Assembly: GCA_015488785.1 (NCBI GenBank)
Contig: WFNC01000184.1
Coordinates: 1 to 7,054, forward strand
DNA length: 7,054 bases
DNA from: Flavobacteriales bacterium
GTDB lineage: Bacteria; Bacteroidota; Bacteroidia; Flavobacteriales_D; Parvicellaceae
Direction: 5' to 3'
Positions 1 to 5,590 of the stretch are shown piece by piece; position 1 is the stretch's first letter; every line of letters begins with the position of its first letter. Position numbers and translations under genes: made by a program. The notes below the pieces were generated by a model. It worked only from the letters and a program-made list of their open reading frames with translations. It made no database searches and was not told the origin of the DNA.

Positions 1-96
1 ACCTTCTAATTGAGGTACGGTTTTGTTTATGGTTATGAATTGCATTGCAATAAAGATTCCAATTATATAGATTAATATTTTTAGGTATTTATTCAT
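1..96 (-). CDS. Partial N-terminus of a membrane-anchored or exported protein, possibly haem-binding domain family
   Basis: Only the first 32 codons are inside the window; the gene continues past the left edge. The ATG (complement of 94-96) lies inside the end of the lipoprotein gene, giving an 8-base overlap (ATGAATAA) that implies translational coupling. The visible protein begins MNKYLK and then has one hydrophobic helix at about residues 5-20 (LKILIYIIGIFIAMQF), followed by a polar stretch ITINKTVPQLEG. A short N-terminal anchor ending in a QF motif is how Bacteroidota haem-binding-domain (c-type CxxCH) proteins often begin, but the CxxCH part is outside the window, so that family name is a guess. 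The reading frame, start and overlap are seen directly. Confidence 0.6.
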   Translation of the reverse strand, partial: MNKYLKILIYIIGIFIAMQFITINKTVPQLEG

Positions 97-592
97 TCAA
101 TTGGTTTTCGATTTTGGGGTATGAATTTGGAGCTATTTCTGCTACAAAATTTCCTTGTGCATCATATAATAAATTATAAGTTTTCTTTTTTTCTTTCGAG
201 GTTAATGCTGTCTTGTAAAATATAAAAGGAAATTTAGTCTTGTTTTTAAATTGAATTATCTTGGAAACGTGTTCTTCGGATAATGCTAAAATGTTAATTT
301 TATCGCCATATTTATCTTTTGTTTCTGCTGTTTTTTTTAGGTTGGCTATACTGTTTTTATCGTTGGTATTCCAAAATGCTATTATGTATGGTTTTCCAAT
401 GTAGTTTTCCATTTTGACTAAACGTCCGTCTAGCTCAAAGATTTTGAAATCAGCATTGACAACGCTTTGTTTTTCTACTTCAATATTTACTTCTTTTTTA
501 AATTTCTCTTGCTCTTTTGAACTTTCTGAAACACAACTATTTACTAGTGTTAATGTTAAAAAGAAAGTTATGATAAGCTTATGTAATTTCAT
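89..592 (-). CDS. Thioredoxin-fold (TlpA/redoxin-like) lipoprotein lacking the CxxC active site
   Basis: A 167-residue predicted lipoprotein. A short positively charged start (MKLHK), a hydrophobic core and the lipobox LVNSC end at Cys20, which should be lipidated and place the protein in the periplasm on a membrane. Residues 21-45 are a charged linker. From about residue 47 the sequence follows the TlpA/AhpC-like pattern: DFKIFELDGRLVKMENYIGK, then a beta strand YIIAFWN, a helix, a second strand INILALSEE, and a late LLYDAQGNFVAEI hairpin. At the place of the usual WCxxC the protein reads W74-N-T-N-D78, and the usual cis-proline before the LLYD strand is missing. Cys20 is the only cysteine in the whole protein, so it cannot act as a thiol-disulfide reductase. 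A scaffold, chaperone or substrate-binding role is possible; the function is unknown. It overlaps the next gene downstream by 8 bases. Confidence 0.8.
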   Translation of the reverse strand: MKLHKLIITFFLTLTLVNSCVSESSKEQEKFKKEVNIEVEKQSVVNADFKIFELDGRLVKMENYIGKPYIIAFWNTNDKNSIANLKKTAETKDKYGDKINILALSEEHVSKIIQFKNKTKFPFIFYKTALTSKEKKKTYNLLYDAQGNFVAEIAPNSYPKIENQLNE

Positions 593-604
593 TTGGTCTA
601 GTTT

Positions 605-708
605 GTTTGCAAGAGGGATGGGAACGGCATCCTTTTTTTTATTTTCGAAAAAAAGATATAGTGGACAGCCCGACCTTTTCTCTTTTTTTTAGAGAAAAGG
701 TCTTGCCC
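605..708 (+). ncRNA. Structured intergenic element, Flavo-1-like RNA motif (candidate)
   Basis: Read on the plus strand, this stretch can form three consecutive hairpins: GGATG/CATCC (616-620 with 628-632), CTTTTTTT/AAAAAAAG (632-639 with 648-655; the C at 632 is shared with the first stem) and a perfect 12-bp stem GACCTTTTCTCT/AGAGAAAAGGTC (672-683 with 691-702, loop of seven T). GCAA at 609-612 can pair with TTGC at 703-706 and close the whole set. Between the second and third stems is GATATAGTGGACAGCCC (655-671). The block GGGATGG...GGCATCC...GATATAG.GGACAGCCCGACC is, from memory, a recurrent intergenic element of Flavobacteria and looks like the Rfam Flavo-1 motif. The family name and the strand are not proven here. 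It lies between two minus-strand genes, so a plus-strand RNA would be antisense to any kdnB read-through. Confidence 0.5.
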
Positions 709-761
709 AAATTTTTCTTATTAATTTTTTCTTATTTATTAATGTAACAATTCGCTAATTA

Positions 762-1841
762 TTACATTCTTCGATATAGATTTTTGATATCTTCTAAGCC
801 AAATTTAGTTTCCCAATCTTCGCCTATTGCGTGTCGCCACATAAAGGGTAAATTGATTGCGACTTGTGCCATATCGGTAATTTGTTGCTCTGTCCAATTT
901 TTACTTAATCCTTGTGGAAGCGTTACGTTGAACTGTTTTACCATTCCTCTAAAATCGTTTACTGCGTTGCCGTAAAACTCGTCTAAATGGTTGAATGCTA
1001 AACAATTTGCATAGCCGTGTTTCATACCTAAAACAACAGATAATCCGTAAGAAAGGGCGTGACAAGCTCCGACTTCACTATAAGTCAAACTCAAACCTCC
1101 GAAGAGTGATGCCATCATTAATTTTTCGTCATTTTCTGGATTTTGACCTGCGTTTTCACCTAAGAATACTTCTTTGCAAAGTGAGATTGATTGGTCTCCG
1201 TAGGCTTGTGAAAACACGTTGTAATTGATTCCCGATTTGGATTCGATGCAATGAATAAATGTGTCCATTCCTGTGTAAAACCATTGGTCTGAAGGTACGG
1301 TTGCTGTTAAATCTGGATCGAGTATTACTTGGTTGAAGACTGTCCATTCGCATTTTAAGCCTAATTTTTTTTCGGGTCCTGAGAGAACTGCTGTCATCGA
1401 ACATTCTGCCCCTGTTCCACTTATAGTTGGAACGCCTAAATGATAAATCCCTTCGTTTTTGATAAGATTTAATCCTTGGTAAGGGACTGAAGAACCTTCG
1501 TTTTTGAACATTAATGCCGAGGCTTTGGCAATGTCCATAATACTTCCTCCTCCAATACCGACGATACCGCTTGGCATTCCGTTTTGTGCGAGGACTTCGT
1601 CTCTAAGGCTGTCTATTTGATCGGTTGTTGGTTCTTTCGGATCTACGTCAATAAAATAAACGACATCTTTGGCTTGTTTTGGAATACGGTTTTCTAATTC
1701 TTTTCCTTCGAAATATTTATCGACTACGAAAACAAAAAAGCCGTCATTTTCTTTTCTTATTGGAGCTATAATTTCGTCCAATTGATTAAAACTTCCTCGT
1801 CCGAAAACTATTTTTTCTATGTTTTTAAAATTCTTGTGCAT
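762..1841 (-). CDS. kdnB: KdnB, 3-deoxy-alpha-D-manno-octulosonate (Kdo) 8-oxidase, iron-containing alcohol dehydrogenase family
   Basis: A 359-residue cytosolic enzyme of the Fe-ADH/dehydroquinate-synthase-like superfamily. It oxidises the C8 hydroxyl of Kdo to the 8-aldehyde, which KdnA then aminates to make Kdo8N for the LPS inner core. Visible marks are the nucleotide-binding turn GIGGGSIMDIAK (95-106), the family motif GVPTISGTGAECS (136-148), and the probable metal ligands D193 and H197 (MDTFIHCIES), H261 (GACHALSYGL) and H275 (KHGYANC). Length and motif spacing fit full-length KdnB. The start ATG is 17 bases after the stop of the J-domain-like gene, so the two are co-transcribed, and kdnA is the first gene of the same run. 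The assignment rests on the Fe-ADH motifs together with the kdnA partner. By itself the family could be any Fe-ADH, but this pairing is characteristic. Confidence 0.9.
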   Translation of the reverse strand: MHKNFKNIEKIVFGRGSFNQLDEIIAPIRKENDGFFVFVVDKYFEGKELENRIPKQAKDVVYFIDVDPKEPTTDQIDSLRDEVLAQNGMPSGIVGIGGGSIMDIAKASALMFKNEGSSVPYQGLNLIKNEGIYHLGVPTISGTGAECSMTAVLSGPEKKLGLKCEWTVFNQVILDPDLTATVPSDQWFYTGMDTFIHCIESKSGINYNVFSQAYGDQSISLCKEVFLGENAGQNPENDEKLMMASLFGGLSLTYSEVGACHALSYGLSVVLGMKHGYANCLAFNHLDEFYGNAVNDFRGMVKQFNVTLPQGLSKNWTEQQITDMAQVAINLPFMWRHAIGEDWETKFGLEDIKNLYRRM

Positions 1842-1858
1842 TATTTTTATATTATAGT

Positions 1859-3037
1859 TTAAAATAAATCGTCTTCGAATAAATCGTCTTCGAATAAATC
1901 GTCTTCGAATATATCTTCAAACATATTTAAAATGTCTTCGTCAAATCCTAAGTCAAATCCAGTTTCGTCTAAGTATTGTCTTGTGTTTTTTATTGATTTA
2001 AAGTTTGTTTTGTTAAATTCTTTTTTGTCAAGAACTCCTCCTTTTATTAGTGTTTCGAAATCTTTAAACTTAGCTTCTCTTTTCGATTTTAATACATTAT
2101 AAAATTGATTGTATCGATAAAATTCTTCGGTTGCATCATTTTTTACAGCGTCTTTAAATTGAAGTATATCAAATAATTCTTCTGAAATATGACGTTCTAT
2201 TTCTTTTAAATGATTTTTGTCTAATTTTATTTCTTCAGCATCAGGATTTACCAAAACATTTATCTCTAATAGTTTTAAGTAATTCCTTTCTTCCCAGGCT
2301 AACGCCAAATCTTTCATTAGCTGTTCTTTATTATCAATAGTATTAGCGTTTTGTTTATCTGGATGTAAAATTTTGGCTAATGTTTTATACATTTTTTTAA
2401 ATGTATCGTCGTTGTAAGACTGTTGTTCTTGTTTGTATTCTTGGTTTTCTTGTTTTTGGTTTTCAGTATGCTTTTCAAACATTTGCTGTTGAACTTTTTC
2501 CATTATATCTTCCATAGACATACTTTTAAAATCTTCAAAACTAACGTCAGGTTTCACGCCTGTTTCATCAAACATTTCTGCCATCATAGCTTCAAATGTT
2601 TCTCTTGCTCCGACCTCTTCTTCTTTAGTGAAATTAAAATCATACTGTCTTATCTCTTGCTCTATTTCAGAGATAGCAGAAGACATATATCCTGCATTCG
2701 CAAAATGATTAATGATAGATCTCATCTGATCCAAAGCCATTTCTTTATAACGTTTTCCAACCGATTTTTTGTTCCTAAATTTATCAAAAAGTAATAGCGT
2801 TTTTTCATCTTCTTCAAAAATTTTATTTTGAATCGGCTCAATTCTTTCGTTATACTCTTTGTTTACATCTAAAATTTTAGATTTCAACAATTCTAAAGCC
2901 TTTTTTTCTTTATGAAGTTTTCTTATTTTAGCATTAATTTTTTGATAAATTTTACTTTGTGTTTTCTTTATCTTTAACGCTTCTAAATTAGTTACTGTTG
3001 TAAATAAATCTATTTGTTGCTTTTTTGACTTAGCCAT
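1859..3037 (-). CDS. J-domain-like (HPD motif) protein with coiled coil and acidic DDLFE-repeat tail, embedded in the kdn operon
   Basis: A 392-residue hydrophilic protein with no signal peptide or membrane segment, so probably cytosolic. Residues 1-80 are Lys/Glu-rich and look like a coiled coil (KIRKLHKEKKALELLKSKI). Residues 130-208 are acidic and Gln/Glu-rich (QKQENQEYKQEQQSY). Residues 210-262 resemble the core of a J domain: a helix FKKMYKTLAKIL leading directly into H225-P226-D227-K228, a loop, then a helix KEQLMKDLALAWEERNYLKLLEI. The HPD tripeptide is the part of J domains that stimulates the DnaK ATPase. There is no Gly/Phe or zinc-finger region, so it is not DnaJ itself. The C-terminus (375-392) is a pentapeptide repeat EDIF, then EDDLF three times. 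It lies 61 bases after kdnA and 17 bases before kdnB, so it belongs to their operon. Its role there is unknown; a co-chaperone is an inference. Confidence 0.85.
   Translation of the reverse strand: MAKSKKQQIDLFTTVTNLEALKIKKTQSKIYQKINAKIRKLHKEKKALELLKSKILDVNKEYNERIEPIQNKIFEEDEKTLLLFDKFRNKKSVGKRYKEMALDQMRSIINHFANAGYMSSAISEIEQEIRQYDFNFTKEEEVGARETFEAMMAEMFDETGVKPDVSFEDFKSMSMEDIMEKVQQQMFEKHTENQKQENQEYKQEQQSYNDDTFKKMYKTLAKILHPDKQNANTIDNKEQLMKDLALAWEERNYLKLLEINVLVNPDAEEIKLDKNHLKEIERHISEELFDILQFKDAVKNDATEEFYRYNQFYNVLKSKREAKFKDFETLIKGGVLDKKEFNKTNFKSIKNTRQYLDETGFDLGFDEDILNMFEDIFEDDLFEDDLFEDDLF
1863..1911 (-). repeat. 15-bp in-frame tandem repeat encoding (EDDLF)n at the protein C-terminus
   Basis: The unit AATAAATCGTCTTCG (plus strand) is present in three perfect tandem copies (1863-1877, 1878-1892, 1893-1907) plus a few bases of a fourth, which then diverges to encode EDIF. 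Each unit is five codons, so gain or loss of a copy changes tail length without a frameshift. Perfect identity at synonymous positions suggests recent duplication by slippage. The last copy runs straight into the stop codon at 1859-1861. Confidence 0.9.
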
Positions 3038-3045
3038 ATTTTTTT

Positions 3046-3093
3046 AATTGTGAATTACGAATTAAAAAAGTTCTTAATTCTTAATTCTTAATT
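3046..3093 (-). repeat. Heptad-repeat inverted repeat (hairpin) between kdnA and the J-domain-like gene
   Basis: Two 20-base arms, 3046-3065 and 3074-3093, are inverted copies matching at 17 of 20 positions, separated by 8 bases (AAAAGTTC). Each arm is itself a series of 7-base units: AATTGTG, AATTACG, AATTAA on the left, and TTAATTC, TTAATTC, TTAATT on the right. The right arm starts 5 bases after the kdnA stop codon, and the left arm ends 8 bases before the next ATG, so the hairpin fills nearly the whole 61-base spacer inside the operon mRNA. It has no T-run after it on the minus strand (the following bases are A-rich), so it is not a standard terminator. Confidence 0.75.
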
Positions 3094-3098
3094 TTAAA

Positions 3099-4295
3099 TT
3101 ACTTTATTGCCTTTTTAATTGACGCTACCATTTGAGCTCCAAACGTTTTTAATTCTTCTTCTGTCCAACTTGCTTTTATTCCTAAAGAAATTAGTTTTCC
3201 GATTACTTCTTGTGCTTTTGGCAAATCTAAGTTGTTATAATCTTGTGGTGCTCCCAAATGGTGAATTGCCATTTTGAAAGGTGTTTGTAAATTCTTGATA
3301 TGGTCCCATTGGTTGATGAAATGAAACATATTTGTAAACCAATAATTGAAACCTCCTACTCCATCTTTAGCAAATTGATCCATTACTTTTTGAGCAGTTT
3401 TAGTATCTTTCATAAAGAAATTAAGAAAAGTTGCTGAATCTCCTTCTTCGTCTAATTTTGCTCTAAATTCTACTCCTTCAATTTCGCTTAAAAGATTTTT
3501 TAGATAGGCTTTATTCTTACGATTTTTATTTCTTATGGTTTCTATTTTTCGCATTTGAGCTAAACCTACTGCTGCGTTTAACTCTGAAATACGGAAGTTT
3601 GTTCCTAATATTGGATGTTGCTCCATTCCTCTATTGTCTCCAATATGATCGTGACCATGATCGGAAACTTGATGCATATAATCATATATTTTGTTATCAT
3701 CTGTAATGCATAGTCCACCTTCTCCTGCGGTTGTAATTTTAAAGAAATCGAAACTAAATGCTCCAGACTTTCCAAATAAACCAACTGATTTACCTTTGTG
3801 AAAAGCTCCTAAGGCTTGCCCTGCATCTTCAACCAAAGTTAAATTGTGCTTTTCGATAACAGGCATCAATGCATCCATATCAGCAGCAGCTCCACACATA
3901 TGAACCAAAAGAACACCTTTTGTTTTGTCGGTAATCACTTTTTCGATTCCTTCTGCCGAAAGGCAAAGTGTTTCGTCTATATCAGCAAAAACGGGTAATG
4001 CTCCTTGCCAAAGGATAGCTTCGATAGTAGCGATGTAAGTAAATGGAGTAACAATTACTTCGTCTCCAAATCCAATTCCAGCGGCAGACAAAGCTGTGGT
4101 AACTGCTGTAGAACCACTCGAAACCATGTGAGCATGTTTTGCTCCTGTATAGTTTTTAGCTAAACCTTCTAATTCTCTAGCTTTCCACTTTCCATCTCTA
4201 AGGTGTTCCCAGTTGTAACGAAACAGACAACCTGTTTCTAATACTTCCATTACTTCTTTCTTTTCTTCTGCTCCGTATAAATCGAATCCTGCCAT
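3099..4295 (-). CDS. kdnA: KdnA, 8-amino-3,8-dideoxy-Kdo transaminase (PLP-dependent, DegT/DnrJ/EryC1 family)
   Basis: A 398-residue cytosolic PLP aminotransferase that transfers an amino group, normally from glutamate, to the 8-aldehyde made by KdnB, giving Kdo8N. Family marks: the N-terminal segment MAGFDLYGAEEKKEVMEV followed by GCLFRYN typical of KdnA-like proteins, a phosphate-binding SSGSTAV (59-65), TPFTYIAT (83-90), VEDAGQALGA (155-164) with D157 expected to contact the PLP pyridine nitrogen, and FSFDFFKITTAGEGG (180-194) with K186 as the Schiff-base lysine. The C-terminal region with FNYWFTNMFHF (316-326) also fits this subgroup and not the general sugar aminotransferases. It is the first gene of a minus-strand operon with the J-domain-like gene and kdnB. 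The start is preceded by an A-rich leader and no Shine-Dalgarno sequence. Confidence 0.92.
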   Translation of the reverse strand: MAGFDLYGAEEKKEVMEVLETGCLFRYNWEHLRDGKWKARELEGLAKNYTGAKHAHMVSSGSTAVTTALSAAGIGFGDEVIVTPFTYIATIEAILWQGALPVFADIDETLCLSAEGIEKVITDKTKGVLLVHMCGAAADMDALMPVIEKHNLTLVEDAGQALGAFHKGKSVGLFGKSGAFSFDFFKITTAGEGGLCITDDNKIYDYMHQVSDHGHDHIGDNRGMEQHPILGTNFRISELNAAVGLAQMRKIETIRNKNRKNKAYLKNLLSEIEGVEFRAKLDEEGDSATFLNFFMKDTKTAQKVMDQFAKDGVGGFNYWFTNMFHFINQWDHIKNLQTPFKMAIHHLGAPQDYNNLDLPKAQEVIGKLISLGIKASWTEEELKTFGAQMVASIKKAIK

Positions 4296-4317
4296 TTTTA
4301 TTATTGTATTATTTTTT

Positions 4318-4348
4318 CGTATTGCGATTAGCGTATAGCGTCCTGCGT
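4318..4348 (-). repeat. GCG heptad tract in the kdnA leader
   Basis: On the minus strand the bases upstream of kdnA read ACGCAGG, ACGCTAT, ACGCTAA, TCGCAAT, ACG: four 7-base units with a constant CGC core in exact 7-base phase. It is an island of higher G+C in a very AT-rich intergenic region and ends 22 bases before the kdnA start codon. It would lie in the 5' untranslated leader if the promoter proposed at 4376-4383 is right. No function is evident; it may be a protein-binding array or a decaying tandem repeat. Confidence 0.6.
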
Positions 4349-4375
4349 ACCGAAAATGTTTTTCTTTAGTTTTTA

Positions 4376-4383
4376 CAAAAATA
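4376..4383 (-). promoter_or_regulatory. Possible -7 element of the kdnA operon promoter (TATTTTTG)
   Basis: The minus strand reads TATTTTTG, an exact match to the Bacteroidota -7 pattern TAnnTTTG, 80 bases upstream of the kdnA ATG. I see no TTG at the expected -33 distance, so this is a weak prediction based on the -7 element alone. Confidence 0.3.
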
Positions 4384-4462
4384 CAATTTTACTTGAATTA
4401 TAGTTTAATAAAAAGTTAACGATTTATTCTATTTATCAACGAGTTTAGTTAATTTTACGGTC

Positions 4463-5134
4463 ATGAATATTATAATTACAGGAGCGTCGAGAGGAATTGG
4501 ATTTGAAACGGCAAAGATTTTAGCAAAACAACATAAAGTGTATTGTTTGTCTCGAAATATTAAACCACTAATTGAGTTGAATAATCCAAATATCATTCCA
4601 ATTGCTTTTGACTTAATTGACTTTGATGCTACTATATTAGGAAAAGAGTTTTCTGCTGTTAATTCGATTGATGTGATTATTAATAATGCTGGTTTTTTGG
4701 TTAACAAACCTTTTACAGAAATAACACCTTTAGAATTGCAAAACATGTACGCTGTAAATGTTATGAGTCCTTTTCGTTTGGTTCAATATTTTTATAATAA
4801 ACTCACTAAAAATACTACTCATATTTTGAATATAAGTAGTATGGGAGGAGTTCAAGGTTCTGCAAAATTTCCAGGATTGAGTGGTTATAGTTCTTCAAAA
4901 GGGGCTTTGACAATTCTTACCGAATGCTTGGCTGAAGAATTTAAAGAAGATAAAATAACTGTAAATTGTTTGGCTCTGGGAGCGGTACAAACCGAAATGT
5001 TGGAAGAAGCTTTTCCTGGTTATGAAGCTCCATTTACTGCTGAAAAGATGGGGAAATATGTTGCTGATTTCGCTTTGAATGGAAAAGAATATTATAATGG
5101 GAAAGTTATGAATGTGGCGATTAGTACTCCATAA
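4463..5134 (+). CDS. Short-chain dehydrogenase/reductase (SDR) family oxidoreductase, classical type
   Basis: A 223-residue cytosolic NAD(P)-dependent oxidoreductase with a Rossmann fold. The cofactor-binding motif TGASRGIG is at residues 6-13, NNAG at 74-77, and the catalytic set is N99 (VNVMSPF), S126 (NISSMGG), Y142 and K146 (GYSSSKGA). The serine-to-tyrosine distance is 16 instead of the common 13, because of a few extra residues before PGLSGY. After the catalytic region comes a typical segment VNCLALGAVQTEML. It is short for the family (usually about 240-260), with a compact start directly at the first beta strand. The substrate cannot be read from sequence. It is divergent from kdnA, with 167 bases between start codons, so shared regulation is possible, but a role in Kdo8N synthesis is not supported. 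No Shine-Dalgarno sequence or clear TAnnTTTG promoter is seen upstream. Confidence 0.88.
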   Translation: MNIIITGASRGIGFETAKILAKQHKVYCLSRNIKPLIELNNPNIIPIAFDLIDFDATILGKEFSAVNSIDVIINNAGFLVNKPFTEITPLELQNMYAVNVMSPFRLVQYFYNKLTKNTTHILNISSMGGVQGSAKFPGLSGYSSSKGALTILTECLAEEFKEDKITVNCLALGAVQTEMLEEAFPGYEAPFTAEKMGKYVADFALNGKEYYNGKVMNVAISTP

Positions 5135-5196
5135 AATGGATAGAACAAACTAACTTGACTTACTAAGCTTTTACTAAAAAGCCCTCTAAATTACGG

Positions 5197-5247
5197 TATG
5201 TCTAATTGTATTCATTATTGTTGACTCTACTGTTATTATTAGACATA
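5197..5247. repeat. 10-bp inverted repeat TATGTCTAAT/ATTAGACATA between SDR and hu genes
   Basis: Arms at 5197-5206 and 5238-5247 are perfect inverted copies with a 31-base spacer. The right arm abuts the T/A run of the hu terminator. The spacing is too wide for a strong intrinsic terminator, and neither arm is followed by a T-run on the plus strand. Confidence 0.45.
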
Positions 5248-5249
5248 AA

Positions 5250-5279
5250 AAAAACCCTTAGAAAAATCTAAGGGTTTTT
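5250..5279 (-). terminator. Intrinsic terminator of hu, probably bidirectional
   Basis: A perfect 13-bp stem AAAAACCCTTAGA / TCTAAGGGTTTTT (5250-5262 with 5267-5279) with an AAAA loop. On the minus strand it starts 24 bases after the hu stop codon and ends in a run of eight T (plus-strand A at 5247-5254), the form expected of a rho-independent terminator. On the plus strand it also ends in five T, so it could stop transcription from the SDR gene that converges on it. Confidence 0.9.
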
Positions 5280-5302
5280 AAACAAATTGTATTCCTACAA
5301 AA

Positions 5303-5575
5303 TTAGTTTACTTTTGTAGATAAATCACTACCAGCTTTAAACTTAACAACGTTTTTCGCTTTAATTGTAATAGCTTTTCCTGTTTGAGGGTTACGTCCTT
5401 GTCTTTCTGCTCTTTTTGTAATAGAGAAAGATCCAAATCCGATTAATGCAACACGGTCATCAGCTTTTAAAGCTGTTCCTACTACTGTTACAAAACTGTT
5501 TACTGCTCTTTGAGCATCTGCTTTAGTTAATCCTGAATCTGAAGCTATTGCATCTACTAATTCTGACTTGTTCAT
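5303..5575 (-). CDS. hup: HU family DNA-binding protein
   Basis: A 90-residue nucleoid-associated protein that bends and compacts DNA as a dimer. It has the whole family pattern: helices MNKSELVDAIASDSGLTKADAQRAVNSF, GFGSF (46-50), then the beta-arm region with the signature R-x-G-R-N-P-x-T-G (R58-G66), where P63 is the residue that intercalates into DNA, and a C-terminal strand/helix. I chose the ATG at 5573-5575 because MNKSEL is the standard HU start and the length is right. The same frame stays open for 29 more codons to an ATG at 5660-5662, but that stretch contains the promoter and does not look like HU. The start is preceded by a run of ten A/T bases, not a Shine-Dalgarno sequence. A strong terminator follows. 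Confidence 0.95.
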   Translation of the reverse strand: MNKSELVDAIASDSGLTKADAQRAVNSFVTVVGTALKADDRVALIGFGSFSITKRAERQGRNPQTGKAITIKAKNVVKFKAGSDLSTKVN

Positions 5576-5590
5576 AATTTTTTTTTTATG

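Noticed and set aside
414..692. 92-codon plus-strand open frame over the lipoprotein start and the structured intergenic element
   Set aside because: Its composition (Ser/Phe/Lys-rich) is that of an antisense shadow, and it runs across the hairpins of the RNA-like element.
784..1404. Several open frames of 60-80 codons antisense or out of frame within kdnB
   Set aside because: They overlap a clearly conserved full-length enzyme and have no recognisable domains or start signals.
1863..1911. The tandem 15-bp repeat as a CRISPR array
   Set aside because: The units are contiguous without spacers and are in frame with the coding sequence.
2423..2794. 123-codon plus-strand frame antisense to the J-domain-like gene
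   Set aside because: Phe/Leu/His-rich composition is the complement of the Lys/Glu/Gln-rich coding strand; this is a shadow frame and not a membrane protein gene.
4429..4746. 105-codon minus-strand frame overlapping the SDR start
   Set aside because: It is antisense to the Rossmann motif of a clear SDR gene and has no features of its own.
5167..5182. Small hairpin GCTTTT-ACTA-AAAAGC after the SDR gene
   Set aside because: Only six AT-rich pairs and no T-run follows on the plus strand, so it does not qualify as a terminator.
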